From: Drechslerella dactyloides
Taxonomy: Eukaryota; Ascomycota; Orbiliomycetes; Orbiliales; Orbiliaceae
Direction: 5' to 3'
Assembly: GCA_020064725.1 (NCBI GenBank)
Contig: JAGTWJ010000017.1
Span: forward strand, 1,984,001 to 2,048,000
DNA length: 64,000 bases
A model generated the notes under the pieces. That model had not been told where the DNA came from. It did no database searches and worked only from the letters and a program-made list of their open reading frames with translations. Shown here piece by piece: positions 34,223 through 47,046 of the stretch. Position 1 is the stretch's first letter; each line of letters starts with the position of its first letter. A program made the translations under genes and the position numbers.

Positions 34223-35229
34223 ATGGTTGGAAGACTAGCTGGCAAAAACTGCATTGTCACCGGCGCCGCCGGGTACGTTTGCCTCCCCTGCGCGCAACCT
34301 CGTTCTTATCGTACTCGCTTTTCAGCGATTGAAGTGCCTGGCTTCTAACATATGCAACTGCCGCCAGTGGTATCGGCCTGGAAACATGCATTCTGTTCGT
34401 CAAGGAAGGTGCGAACGTCGTCATGGCCGACATCAACCCCGAAGCCCTGGAGAAGGCCGCCGCTATCGTCAACCACTTCAGGACCGACACCGAAATCAAG
34501 CAGGTTATCTGCGACGTATCCAGTGAGCAGTCGGTTCAAGAGCTGGTCGCCGCTGCGGACTCATGGGGCGGTGTGGACGTCATGTTCAATAACGCCGGCA
34601 TCATGCACGGCAAGGACGATGATGCCATCAACACTCCTGAGAAGATATGGGATTTAACGCAAAACATCAACGTCAAAGGTGTCTGGTTCGGCTCGAAGCA
34701 TGCGGTCTTGAGCTTTAGAAAGCATGGCAAGAAGGCAACAAGTGTCATCAATACTGCGAGCTTCGTGGCCTTGATGGGCGCTGCCACGCCACAGCTCGCC
34801 TATACCGCCAGCAAGGGGGCCGTCCTGGCCATGACCCGCGAGTTGGCCATGATCCACGCCAGGGAGGGCTTCAGGTTCAACTCGCTGTGCCCGGGTCCTC
34901 TCAACACTCCACTGCTGCAGGAATGGTTGGGCGACGACGTCGAAAAGAGATTTCGCCGTGAGGTGCACTTCCCCAGCGGCCGATTTGGCGAAGCAATCGA
35001 ACAGGCGCATGCAGTCGTCTTCCTAGCGAGCGACGAGAGCTCGTTTGTCAATGGCACGGATTTCCTCGTTGATGGAGGACTATCGAAGGTAGACACTTTG
35101 CCCTCATATCGATGTTCTATCAAACCGATCTTCAAAACTAATTCCCCGCGTTCTTCGCAGGCATACGTGACGGCACAGGGTCCATCGCTCTCGGCTCCCA
35201 AGAACAATGCATTTGGCAGCGAGTGGTGA
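34223..35229 (+). CDS. short-chain dehydrogenase/reductase, classical type (279 aa, 3 exons)
   Basis: Exons are 34223-34272, 34368-35088 and 35161-35229, in phase. The cofactor-binding TGAAGGIG spans residues 13-20 across the first intron. Asp38 after the second beta strand (VVMADINPE) suggests NAD preference. The structural NNAG is at 91-94. The catalytic Ser148, Tyr162 and Lys166 lie in NTAS and YTASK with normal spacing. SLCPGPLNTPLL and FLVDGGLSKAYVTAQGP complete the fold. Soluble oxidoreductase; substrate unknown. The final exon adds a non-conserved Ser/Pro-rich tail ending FGSEW. It is divergent from the glutamine-synthetase-like gene, with 2.4 kb between starts. Confidence 0.92.
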
Positions 35230-36283
35230 GTCATATATTCTTGCTTTGATCGAGCATCGGAATAACCCGCTGATTCGTCGCGATTCGTGCCTTCTAGGCC
35301 GCACAAAGAAACCTGATTGTGTGAATGCGACTTCTTTGGATGCGATATTAGTATGCTTTTGCGATTTCATAGATGCAGTTGACAGCTCGATGACGGCTCG
35401 ATGACGGCGGCGTTCATGTCCATTGGCTTTCGGGAGGTTTTTTTCCGATCCTATCGATAACGGATCCTTTTGTTTTCGCTTTTTGCTCTGATGCCCTGTT
35501 ATTAATTTGTGCGCAGGTATCAGAGATTCAAGGATTCTCTGAGCGGCATGATTCAAGTTACTTTTTAGAAGCATGTTATACATGAATTTACTAATTGGCC
35601 TGTGATGGTCTTCTCTCACGCCTTAAGTCCACCAAATGCTTCATCTTGCGTACTCTTGGGGACGCTGCATCTTGCGCCTTTATCTGGGTGTAAATGCGGT
35701 CTTAAGCCCGGGGGGTTGAAACGAGCAGCCACCGCCTCGGAATGCCACTTTGAACCGTGAACCCCAATCAATACATTAGCAGCGGTGTGTCGGCGCTCTC
35801 AGCGGTGAAACCTGCGCTCTAACTGCTGCCTGTCTTAAACTTTTTTTTTTTGTCGTACTTGGCTTGGCGTAGGCGTCCACGTTCATGCAATGCGAGTCAG
35901 CTCAAACCAGCGCTGTTTGCCAACCAAGCCGAACTTCGATAAGATACCTGCAACGGGCTCCGCGCTCACAAATTTTTTCTCTGCTCTGCTATTCACCTCT
36001 CTTCAGCTTACGCCAAGTACCTCCAGGACCTTTGCAGCTTTGGAGAAGCAGCTTCTACCAGTCCCACCGAGGTGAGTACTAATGTCAATACCTTCACGAC
36101 CCCGAGTCCCTCAGTCTAGAGCTACCCCTCCAATAAGAAACCGCTGGTTACCGTGGAGGGCCCAAGAGGACAAATTAGCCAAAGCTGACTCGAAATCACC
36201 TCTCCAGAGACAGTTAACCCTGCGACCGGGAACGATATATACACAGTAGCTAAACCTATAGCCCGAAGCGCGAGGGCACTTCG
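35230..36283. other. intergenic
   Basis: About 1 kb between two plus-strand genes. It contains an 11-bp direct duplication (GCTCGATGACG twice at 35385-35406), a T run near 35840 and pyrimidine-rich leader sequence around 35970-36060. No gene seen. Confidence 0.55.
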
Positions 36284-39200
36284 ATGCCAGCTACCGCGGC
36301 CGCACCCGACAAAATGACCACCACTATCCACATGAAAGCGCCAGCGAACGGTTTCTTCACCGATGATGAAGACGTAGTAGCTGGCCTTATCAACGAGATG
36401 TTTACTTCTGCGACATCGCAGGGCAGCCTCGATGCTGCAAACAAGCTCTTCACACTCATCGTGACACCACCGCATACCTTCCGCTCCCTCGCCCGCTTCG
36501 ATATCCTCTCCGTATTAGCTGCAGCCGCCGCCGACAAGAAGGATGGTACGAAACGAGAGAGCGCTATGATTGCCTACTCGTCGTTATATTCGATCGTTAT
36601 ACCTGCTGTCCGGTGCACAGAGCCAATTTTGTTGAATACAATCGAGGTGTGTTTGGATGGGTTGGCAGACAAGGGAAGCGTTGTGAAGGAATCCGCCCAA
36701 TATGCCGTCGATACTATATTTTCGATACTGCCGATAGAAGCCCTCGTCTCTACGTTACTGCCAATCTTAATGGAATACCTCAAACGGCCGGCGACAAAGT
36801 GGCAAGGAAAGATTGGAGCTTTGCAGCTAGTGGGAAAACTCGCGAAAAAGGCCGTCGGCAGGGACGAGGAAGCCAGAATATCGTCAGAGATCATCGGATC
36901 CAAACTGGAAGAATTGATTCCAGTCGTCGAATCTGGCATGCATGATCTCAAGTCCGAAGTCAGTTTCCTCCAGCTTAGCTCGATAGTTTCGCCCAAGTCC
37001 CTGAGCTAACCAAGAATACAGGTCTCAAAACAAGCTGTCAAAACCATGCAGACGATTTGCGGCCTCATCGATAACGACGACATCAAAAAGCATATTCCAT
37101 TACTTATAGACAACATGTCGAAGCCGAGTGAAAAGCTCTTACAAAAAGCAATACACGATCTCAGCCATACGACATTCATTCACCCCGTTACCTCACCTTC
37201 GCTCGCGCTCGTAACGCCATTACTCCACCGGGTCCTGTCCAACCCAACCACTTCCCAGGAGATGTTGCGACAGACGGTCGTTATCATCGAGAACCTTACA
37301 AAGCTGGTCCACAACCCGATCGAAGCTCGAACTTTTCTACCCCAACTTCTTCCTGGAGTCAAGCGGGTAAGAGACCATGCGTCGCTGCCTGAAGTCCGCG
37401 AATTGGGCGACAGTGCTCTGAAAGTTGTGGAGAAGGCAATGAGAGGTGAAGGTGGCCGTGAGGGTTTCGTGGACTACAGAGTTAGCGCCGATCAAGTTAG
37501 GGATGTCATATCGGAGAAGGTTGCGGGAGCTTGGGTGGGTGATGCCGCGGATGATGCACGCTTTTGGGAGACCACTATCTTGGACTACGTCGTCTCGATG
37601 GTCAGAGAGGTCGTCAACATTCGAGAACCGAGGAGGGTAGAAGTTCTTGTCGAGCCTTACCTCATAGACCTCAAGGGGGGTACGGAAGCGCACGAAATAG
37701 CTGCAGATCTCCAAAATCATTACGTGAGGGAAGATATGAAGTGGGATTCAAGGTCGCCGACACCAGAAGAAGACGCCAATGAGGTGGAGGTTGTGAATAC
37801 CCCTTTTTCACTAGCATACGGTGGCATGCTATTGCTTTCTCACACAAACCTGAGGCTGCTCAAAGGCCACAGATATGGCCTCTGCGGACGAAACGGCGCT
37901 GGAAAATCAACACTCATGAGATCGATTGCCGAGGGTAAATTGGAAGGTTTCCCTTCGAAGGACGAAGTTCGGACTTGTTTTGTTGAGCACAAACTGCAAG
38001 GAGAAGAGGCCCAGCTCAGCATCATCGAGTTTATCGAGCAGGACCCAGAGATCTCGACGGAAGGAGGCACTGAGCAGCGGAAAAAGAGAATCAAAGATGC
38101 TCTTTTGGCTGTTGGATTTGACGAATATCGACAGGCTCAACCTGTCGGTGCCCTCAGCGGAGGATGGAAGATGAAAGTCGAACTGGCCAGGGCGATGCTG
38201 CTGAGAGCCGACATTCTGCTTCTCGACGAACCTACGAATCACTTGGACGTTTCTAATGTGAAATGGTTGATGGAATACCTGAAAGAGCATACAGAGATAA
38301 CATCCATGATTGTTTCGCACGACAGTGCTTTCCTTGACGAGATTTGCACGGATATTCTTCACTACGAGAATAAGAAGCTGGTACACTATCGGGGAAATCT
38401 TGCAGCCTTTGTCAAGAAGAGGCCAGAAGCAAAGTCGTACTATACACTGGACTCTTCTGTTGTCCAATTCAAGTTTCCTAATCCCGGGATTCTCACTGGC
38501 GTCAAGAGCATGACTCGAAGTATCATGAAGATGAACAATGTCACCTATACATACCCGGGAGCCTCGAAGCCCAGCATGGTCAATGTCAGCGTCCAGCTTA
38601 GTTTGTCCAGTCGGGTGTCCATCGTTGGCCCCAACGGAGCGGGCAAGAGTACTCTTATCAAGCTACTTACAGGCGAGCTTGTGGTGAGTAACATGACGAT
38701 CCCTACCCAAATGCCTAAGAACTAGGAGACTGACCCATCTCAACTTACCAGCCCCAATCAGGGATAGTATCCAAGCATCCGAATATTCGGGTTGCCTACG
38801 TGCCGCAGCATTCATTGGAATATGTCAATATGCACCTCGAGAAAACGCCGCTTGACTATCTCCGATGGCGTTTTCAGAATGGCGACGATCGCGAAACCAA
38901 CATGAAGGCGACTCGTGTAGTCAGCGAGGAGGAACGCAAGTTGATGGATACCCCGATCAACATTGGCGACGGCAAGGGACCGAAGAAGATCGAGAGGCTG
39001 ATTGGCCGACAGAAGCTCAAGAAGAGTTTCATGTACGAAGTCAAGTGGCAGAATATGCTACCGAAACACAACACCATGATCACGCGTGAAACCTTGATCA
39101 AGTTTGGGTTTTCGAAGATGGTGCAGGAATTCGACGACAAGGAATCCGCCAGAGAGGGTTTGGGATTCAGAGACCTGACACTGACCGCCCTGAAGCAACA

Positions 39201-39863
39201 TTTCGAAGACGTGGCATTGCCAGAGGAGATTGCGACACACAATGAGATAGCAGGGCTCTCAGGCGGTCAGAGAGTCAAAGTCGTGCTGGCGGCAGCGATG
39301 TGGAACAACCCTCACATCGTCGTCCTAGACGAGCCCACCAACTATCTGGACCGTGAGAGCATGGGTGCCCTTTCTCATGCCATCAAAGACTTCAGGGGCG
39401 GAGTGGTCATCATTTCGCACAATGCCGAGTTTTTGAAGGGACTCCTCAACGAAGAGTGGGTGGTCGACGCAGGACATGTCACAACGAAGGGAGGAAATTA
39501 CGACAACGAGCTAGAATTACCAGGCGGCAGTCGGCCAGGGAGCGGCCCGGCGTCACGAGCAGCCAGCAGAGCTGCTTCGGCTGTCAACAGCGCCGCTAAT
39601 AGCGGTGTTGAAGACAATGCTGAATCGGCTAGCATGGGGTTCAAGGCGAAGAAGCCGAAGAAGAAGAAGCTCACGAGAAACGAAATGAAGGAGAGGGAGG
39701 CGAGGAGGAGACTACGTCACCTCGAATGGCTATCGAGTCCGAAGGGGTAAGTGGTAGACCTAATGGCTGCTAGTTTCCCATAATCGACCGACAAGTTCTA
39801 AACTAACGATTCGGAATGTTTCACAGGACCCCCAAACCAGTTGATACCGACGATGAGGCCTAA
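36284..39863 (+). CDS. NEW1: ABC-F/EF3-like ATPase, New1/Elf1 type (1122 aa, 4 exons)
   Basis: Exons are 36284-36958, 37022-38683, 38752-39746 and 39827-39863, in phase. The first 450 residues are HEAT-like helices. Two ABC domains follow, with Walker A GRNGAGKS (514-521) and GPNGAGKS (761-768), signatures LSGGWKMKVELARAM and LSGGQRVKVVLAAAM, and Walker B LLLDEPTNHLD and VLDEPTNYLD. A chromodomain-like insertion in the second ABC domain (around IGRQKLKKSFMYEVKW) and a basic C-tail (KAKKPKKKKLTRNEMKERE) fit the ribosome-associated New1/Elf1 branch rather than canonical EF3. New1 assists translation termination in yeast; fission-yeast Elf1 was linked to mRNA export. The Asn/Tyr-rich prion segment of budding-yeast New1 is absent. 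The last exon supplies only an acidic end (DTDDEA). Confidence 0.92.
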
Positions 39864-40331
39864 TATTGCAATTTCGTGCGACATCGAATTCGTTTCTTAA
39901 TCACAAACTACCTACATTCTGTGCTACACACAACCTACAATGTTGTTTAGATTCCTGTTTTGTGCTAGACGGACCTCGATATATAGTGGCCTTTGCATGT
40001 CATGAGCGAAGATTGTTTTGGAGTGGGGGGCTAAAAGCTATTCATTTTCAGATTATAAGTATCATTGGCATAGAGGTATAGATTTTGAATAGATGAGTTC
40101 AAGGAGGGTGCTAAACGATGGCATAGATATACACAAGTCATTTATATTCCTTTTTGAAGCTGGGTTCTATGTACAGGACTAGCAGTCATGATTAAAATTA
40201 CAAGCGGAGGATAAATTGAACGCCATTATAAGAAAACCCGGAACCGGCATTAGCATATTTCCTAACCCGAAGATGCTTCGATTATTCTCGTGAAAGTGAA
40301 AGGTCATGTCTGCCACATAAAATATTCGTTA
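39864..40331. other. convergent intergenic region
   Basis: The 3' ends of the ABC-ATPase gene (+) and the small membrane-protein gene (-). AT-rich, no gene seen. Confidence 0.6.
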
Positions 40332-40835
40332 CTAGTCTGCCTTCTCGCCGCTGGAAGATATCTTGTAAGCTGCGAAGGCAGCCGTGCCAGCTAGCGTCCC
40401 AAGACCAAACCCGCCAACGACGCCCCTCCAGAACGGCAGGCTTCCGCGAGTAGCAAGACCGACGACAGCACCAGTGACCCCACCCGCGGCAGAAAAATCG
40501 TCTAATTGACACTGTCCCTCGTTCCGCAGCAACCGCCAGCTGCGATCCTGCCACTCGATCAGAGGTCTGCCAGCCATTCGGCCCCATGTCATGGCGACCA
40601 TGAGTCCTGATGTAACGAGCAGGCCCGTGGAGTTCGATCTTAGCAACATGGTGGAAAACGGGAGCATCTTGGCGGCGGGACGACGGAGAATGTAGCGGGA
40701 GGTGAGTGGGATGACCGAGGAGATAAAGGCCCCGATGGGCATGCCGCGGTGAATGACATGGGTGGTGAGGATGAAGTGGGGGAGCTTCTGGTCCTCGGCA
40801 TAGTCGGAGGTCGGGTAGATTGCGGCGTCCAGCAT
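40332..40835 (-). CDS. small membrane protein, DUF1757-like (167 aa, single exon)
   Basis: An intronless frame with clean ends. The protein has several hydrophobic, Gly-rich segments: IGAFISSVIPLTSRYIL, LVTSGLMVAMTWGRMAG, AAGGVTGAVVGLATRG and VVGGFGLGTLAGTAAFAAYKI. The last two contain GxxxG-like packing motifs. It resembles the fungal DUF1757 family of small proteins, probably mitochondrial or other internal-membrane residents; this family match is from memory of its pattern and not certain. Function unknown. It ends in a polar SSSGEKAD tail. Confidence 0.75.
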   Translation of the reverse strand: MLDAAIYPTSDYAEDQKLPHFILTTHVIHRGMPIGAFISSVIPLTSRYILRRPAAKMLPFSTMLLRSNSTGLLVTSGLMVAMTWGRMAGRPLIEWQDRSWRLLRNEGQCQLDDFSAAGGVTGAVVGLATRGSLPFWRGVVGGFGLGTLAGTAAFAAYKISSSGEKAD

Positions 40836-41603
40836 TATGTTAGTCTGAGTATATAGTGGTTACTCAGTATGATCTTGGACGCACTTGGCTGCAAGACGTG
40901 ATATGTGAATATAATAACGCTGATGGACGGTAAGCTTGAACGGTGATGTCTAAAGGCAGGCAGTAGATATCGGGATATGACGGGCTCGTATCTTGTGAAC
41001 GTTCGAAACAATGTATCAGTTTACGAGCGAACGCAAGACCCGATGTGTATTTAAACTACAAACGAGGGCGAGGCTTCATACGTCTATAAATACGGTGGGG
41101 ACGGCGGAACCGTAAGTTTATCAGCCGGCTGCAGGCTGCTTATATTGCGGCGCCTGCTATTGGAACGCTGCTCGGAGGCACCATTCCCCGATGCGGCGGA
41201 ATCCACGGCGCCATATGCGGATGATAGTTCTGACTGTCACACCGGCCATTAACCCCCATAACCCACATTTACCTACTCGGTAATCACCACTTACTTACTT
41301 GCCTTGATTGGGAGAAAGATATCCAGGGGTTGGCCTCTACGCACTGGAATACCAGCCCATTCTGCGGCTGGTGTCGAGAGACTACCGTTAAAAGGCGCCT
41401 CTTCGAGGTGTCCGCAACGTGACGTTGAACGAGTTGCGGGGCGTGTTGTAGCCTGGTATCTGATAGCATCATGCACCATCGCTACGTGGTCCTGAAGCGT
41501 CTTCCTGTCTGTGCTCCTGCATTTCTTTTACGATAAAATATCAAAATCTCTTCCGTGCACTGACGCCTGGACGTCCCAAAATCGTCGGTTAAGCGGTGAT
41601 GTC
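40836..41603. other. divergent intergenic region with inverted CCAAT box
   Basis: Upstream region of the small membrane protein (-) and the dienelactone hydrolase (+). An inverted CCAAT (ATTGG at 41159-41163) and clustered CGG triplets (41100-41215) are the only visible elements. Confidence 0.45.
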
Positions 41604-43087
41604 ATGTCCCGCTTCGTCAGCCGCGGCATTGGCTGCCGGCCGACTACTCGGCTGGCTCTGGGCGTCTGGCGGGGTTCCAACAAATACCCCTCCATAAGAA
41701 GTCCACCCGCAGCCCTCCCCGTCAACAGTAGCAGTAGTTTCTCGCATCGCATCCAATTCACATCGCTCTTCTTCTCCAGACACATCCAAAACACCGTCGC
41801 CATGGACCGAGTTTGCGAGGCCTGCAAAACCATTCCGCCCATTGTGGCCGAGGGTTATGTTAAGGTATCACCACATGACGCGCGCTCACACGTCACACCG
41901 GGATTAGCTATCAAGCTAACCAGCCAATTGACTTCCACAGAAAGGAGTGGACGAAAAGATCAATGGGGTTAATTGCTGTACGACCACCCAGTTCCCAAAA
42001 TCGCATCTGTGAGCTGGAACCTGACGGCGCAATGCCTTGGATGTAGACGTCGCCGCCCCGAACCCGACCCCAAAGTCCGGTATCATCTTTGTCTATGACA
42101 TTTTCGGGTACATGCCACGCTCAGAATTGCATGCATTGACTATCAGCCGTCCTGACAATTATATTTAATGAAGCTACTTCCCACAGACGCTGCAAGGCGC
42201 AGATATTATGGCCCTAACAGACCCAGGTCATGTTGTCATTATGCCAGACTACTTCAACGGACAAGTAAGATCACGTCTTTCTGGGCGGCTCTTCTACTTA
42301 GTTGAAATGCTGACGGAGTACTCTACATCTTAGCCTTTGCCAATCGACATCATCCCGCCTAACACCGAGGAGAAGAGGACCAGGCTCGGATCCTTCTTTC
42401 AGAATGAAGCTGCCCTGCCTCGAACCGCCGAGACCACAACCAAGGTCCTCGCTGGCGTCAAGGAGAAGTTTCCGGAAGTGACAAGCTGGGGTGTTTTTGG
42501 GTATACTTCTAAGCCGCCATGCACTCCTTTATAGAACCCCGTCTTTTTACCCTCTCGAACCATGCGGAAGACTGACGATCTGGTTGCATTTTACCCCAGT
42601 CTCTGCTGGGGAGGAAAGACGGCCACGCTCCTCGCGAAGGACATTGGGAACGGATTTGTGGCTGCTGGACAAGCTCATCCTGTTATGATCGACGCATCCG
42701 AATATGAAGGCTACCCGGTTCCACATCTCTCTCTTTTCTCGAAAGACGAAGACACAGCAGCGACCCAGAAGATTGGCGAGATCGTTGACGCCCTCAAGAA
42801 CGGCAGTGTTCACAAGACATACCCAAATGATATTCATGGTACTCCAAAACAAACCACTCTGAAATGCAAGATCTCAGACGGCTTAAGCTAATCGATATGT
42901 TTTCTCGTGATATTCAGGGTGGATGGGTGCCCGCGGCAATCTTAGTAACCCAGCTGAGGCGAAATCGTTCGAGCAAGGATACACGGATGTCGTCGAATTC
43001 TTCAAGAAGACGCTGTATGTTTCCATTGCATATGTGGACCCTTTCCTCATGGATCTACTGACCAAGTTTCAAAACGACAGGAGCTGA
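41604..43087 (+). CDS. dienelactone hydrolase family protein (319 or 253 aa, 8 exons)
   Basis: Exons are 41604-41864, 41941-41977, 42047-42107, 42174-42264, 42334-42500, 42600-42838, 42918-43014 and 43081-43087, in phase. The alpha/beta-hydrolase core starts at MDRVCEACKTIPPIVAEGYV (ATG 41802). Key residues are the nucleophile Cys in GLCWGGK, Asp in LFSKDED and His in IHGWMGARG, the Cys-Asp-His triad of the family. FVYDIFGYFPQTLQGADI and PDYFNGQPLPIDIIPP are typical of fungal members. A further in-frame ATG at 41604 adds 66 residues rich in Arg and Ser with no acidic residue, resembling a mitochondrial presequence. Intron boundaries at 42108-42173 and 43015-43080 are chosen to keep family motifs. 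Hydrolysis of a lactone or ester is expected; substrate unknown. Confidence 0.85.
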
Positions 43088-43320
43088 TTGAACAGAAGGT
43101 CGCCACAGCTGGACAAATCCCGTCTCTAGGCTTTCAATGTAGCAGCCAGTATTCTCGCGTATCAACTGGATGAGCTATACTCATGGATCAATAGTCAGAT
43201 ACGTTGACATATATTATACTTTCATTGATCTATTCTGATACATAAAAGCCGCATTCTATAAAATGTATACCTAACTGAAATGACCGTCGTAGAAACTCCG
43301 CCAAAACAATTGTTGAAAAT

Positions 43321-46300
43321 CTACCATGTAACTTTCAAAGGGAGGTCCCGAGAGCTGTGTCCAACGTGAAATATAAACTACGAAAACCGCAAAATTCGTC
43401 AGTACTCCAACAGTTCATATTATGCGAGATAAAATGTAGACTCACCTGGCCTGTCGTCGGCATGATCCAGTTTTGCCGAACCACGCACCAGTAACTGACG
43501 TCGCGCCGCTTTACCGTCAACTTCACGGTGGCCTTCTCACCCTTCTTCAGCTCCACCTTCTCGAAACCCCTCAGCTGCCGTACAGGGAAATCCACAAAGT
43601 CTCCAAGCTTCGCATCGTCCGCGTCCCCCGTCTTCATCCTCGGCTCCTGTGTCGGAAACCCAATGTACAGCTGCACTACCTCCTTCCCCGTGACATCGCC
43701 CGTATTCTCTACCTCGAAAGACACCTCCCCGACGGCTTCCCACAGCGCCGGGTTGCCACCCTCGCCACCACCAGCTGCGGACTTTGGCTGCACAACATCA
43801 TACCCTTCCGGATACGGGAACGCCGGCTCCGTGGATATCTTTTTGCCCGGGTCAATGTACGGGTACACGTACTTGTTGATCTTGCGGAACCCCGCTGGCA
43901 GCGTCGCTTCCGCCACCGGAGGGATTGTAGCCGGATACGCCGGCGGGTCGAGTGATGCCGGGGGCGGCGCGGGCACGGCGGACTTCTCCTGCAAAGGTTT
44001 GAATGACAGGCCTGAAAGCTTGAAGGTAGTGTACGACAGACCATGGCCGAATGCGAACCGTGGCTCGATATTCTGCTTGTCAAAGTGGCGGTAGTCGATG
44101 TAAAAGCCCTCGGAAAAGTTGGCTTGTGGCTCCAGCGCGTTCGGGTAGTACATGACCGGCGCCCCGGGTCCGTAGTCCTCAAGCGACTTGCCGACGGTGT
44201 ACGGCATCTTCCCCGAAGGGTTGATGTCGCCGAAAAGGATGTCGGCAAGGGCGTTGCCGGATTCCTGGCCGGGCAGGTTTGCAAAGATGAGGGACTTGAG
44301 GTTCTTGTGTTCGACGAAAGACTCGACGGTGACGGTGCCGACGGAGTGGATGACTACGACGGTGGCCTTGCAGTTCTCAACGACAGCTCTGACGAGGGCA
44401 TCGCCATTGCGTTGGGCGAGGAGGTCGTTCCTGTCGCCTTTGATACCGTCAACTTTCTCAAATCCCTCACCAGAATCGGCGTTGATGAAGGCAAGACATA
44501 AATCTTGCTGAGCAGCGGACTTTTTGACATCCTTGATGCCAAAGTTATCCAGAATGGAGGTGAGCTCGACGTTAGTGTTGTCTTTCAGCCGTTCCGTGAT
44601 GGCCTGCAGCGGATCGATCATGTATGGAAAATCGACTTTTGATGAAGGACATTTTGGTCAGCATCTTTCGAGGTTTGGAGAGATTCATGCCCCGAATGCG
44701 ATCTGCTCACCTGCTCCAGATCCCCAGCCGGAACCTAGCGTTCCGGAATTGCATGCGCGGTTGTGGCATTCGTTCGCGCCCTCCTTGGACGGACCTGCAT
44801 CCGACCCGTAGATCCCGATCTTGCCCCGAAGCTCGGCCGCATTGAGCGGGAGCGTTTTGTCATCATTTTTAACCAGCACGGTGCCCTCCGTTGCCACCGC
44901 CCTGGCAATCTTCTTGTGGTCTGCCTGGACGTCAATGAATTTGTTCGTGATTCCCAAAGGCTCGGATTGGTCGCTTCCGAAATGCAACGGGCCCTTGGCT
45001 GTGGTTACCCAGCTTGAAAAATTGGGCGCGAAGTCCTTCGGGAAACGCGTCTCGTCATCTTGGCCCAGCTGGTACCAGGTGGCGACCACGCGGGTCACCA
45101 TATCGTTGAACCGGTCCAATGGCATGCTGGTATTGAGCACGGCGAGTGACAGTTGTCCGCCCCAGAGCGAATCGCCATCGTGCCACCGAAGTCCGTCGCC
45201 TGCGTTTGCATGGGAATACGAATGCATGTGTTAGTAAGAATATATGCAGCTGACAGCGCTTCGCGTGGTCAGGCCGTTGGGCCAAGGCGGCTTCGAGAAA
45301 CACCGAAGGGTCATATTACCTGGCATAGTAACATCGAGGCCTGTTAAGGCGGAGGTCACGCCGGACCTCTGCGCCAACCAATCGCTCTGGACGAAACCCT
45401 GGAATCCAAGCTCGTCTTTCAAAATGCCATTGAGCAGCTTGCTGTTCTCGCATGCATACGTATTGTTCACCTGCGGACATGCAGTCGGTCAATGTCATGC
45501 TCATGCTTGCATTTTAAGAGCGTAGTTGCAGCACATACCTTGTTGTAGCTGCACATGATGGAGCCGACCCCGGCTTTGACAGAGTCGGCAAATGGCCAGG
45601 CGTATAGTTCGTGAAGCGTCCGGTCATCGACGTTAGAGCTGATACCGGAAGGTGTTCCTAAAGGTTTGCATTTTAGCATGGGATTATAAGACTCAGTCAT
45701 ACGATCTTTGGGACCATACCCCATTCCCAAGCTTGGCGGTAGTGCTCTTGCTCATTCAGAAGCCAGTGTTTCGCTAGAACCTCGCTGTGATTAGCACATG
45801 TTGCATCTCAATATGCAGAGCGTGCTGTGATCGGGGTATTACCTGTGGCAATGATGCCAGTGCTCTGGATGCCTTTAATGGTCTCAGCAGCACATATCCC
45901 TATGCTTCCGTTAGCCAAAGTCGTCACACGAGAGGAAGGCTCGATCTCACCGGTCAAATACGGATCGGGAGAAAAGCCCTCCCAGTTTCGACCTATTCGC
46001 GTCAGTACGGAGGCCGAATGAAGATTGGAATGTTCTAAACCTACCACCAGCTGGATGCCGTCCAAGCGGGCCCATTGCTACACAATAAACCTTTTAGCCC
46101 GTGGTTACACACCAAGAATATAACAATGTTGGATACATACCTGGGCCGAGTAGGATATTGATACCTTTCCCATGGGCTTCGGTAGCATGGGCCTCTCCCC
46201 GAGCATACCTACTCACAATTAACATAGTCCTTCACTAATTTTGTAGCGCAGATGAAGTACGGAAGATGACGGACATTAAATCCCGGTTCCACGTAGCGGC

Positions 46301-47046
46301 AACCGTCAGACCGGCGGGGAACGCTGTGCTATGGTCCGCAAAACGGATACCTAGCGGGCCGTCTTGGTAGCACAGCGACGGGAATCCCGCGAAAGTTGCT
46401 GGTCCCGTGTTTCCGACACAGAAGTCCATTGACCATCCCGTACCTGTCGAGAAAGCGGGCTGTAAGACGACCGATCATGATATCAGACTCAGAACTACTG
46501 GTATGCGAACCTGTCGTGATGTTGACTTTCTCGGCAAGCTGTCAGGTTCAGTTATATTAGCACGAGTAACCTGACTAATGTGCAAGTAATCATGCGCGGT
46601 GACTGAATGAGGATTTGCTCTTACAGTCATCTTCGATACCAGCTCATGCGCCTTCTTATACGACTCTTCCCACTCTTTGACAGTACCTCCCTTCGCTGTT
46701 GTCATGTTAATATCTCAGTACGCGTCGCTATATCCTGTAGAGGCAGCCTTGTATTCTATTACTTACGGGATGGATAATGCGGTGGACTCTTGACCTTGCT
46801 CGGGTAGAAGAATTGTGAAGCCGGCTTATACATGACGATACCCCAAACCACCAGTACGACGGAGACGATGCCGGAGCCGATCACCAGCTTCCTAGAGGTC
46901 TTTTTCCCCTGCGCAGCTCCGATTACCCTCTCCCGCTCCTTCTCGAACGAGCTTTTGGGGCTACTCGTGCCATCTCGAGCGAGCAGAGCTTCCCGGGCAT
47001 CATCTTCCTCCGACCGCCGTGATCGAACCTGCCGAACAGAAGCCAT
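43321..47046 (-). CDS. GH3 beta-glucosidase, type II membrane-anchored (952 aa, 13 exons)
   Basis: The 13 exons run 47046-46767, 46695-46625, 46538-46511, 46443-46275, 46208-46141, 46077-46045, 45992-45843, 45773-45720, 45657-45539, 45470-45320, 45199-44711, 44635-43446 and 43377-43321, all in phase. A basic/acidic cytosolic tail (1-53) is followed by one membrane span (about 54-73) and then the extracellular enzyme. GH3 hallmarks: KMTLAEKVNITTGTGW, FPSLCYQDGPLGIRFAD, GKGINILLGPAMGPLGR, AKHWLLNEQEHYR and GFVQSDWLAQRSG, whose Asp in SDW is the nucleophile. The second alpha/beta domain contains TVLVKNDDKTLPL and MYYPN; the C-terminal fibronectin-like domain closes with KVTW. The layout matches the membrane-bound BglE-like fungal beta-glucosidases. 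It probably hydrolyses beta-glucosides at the cell surface. An insertion of about 90 residues before the fibronectin-like domain is Pro-rich. Confidence 0.92.
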
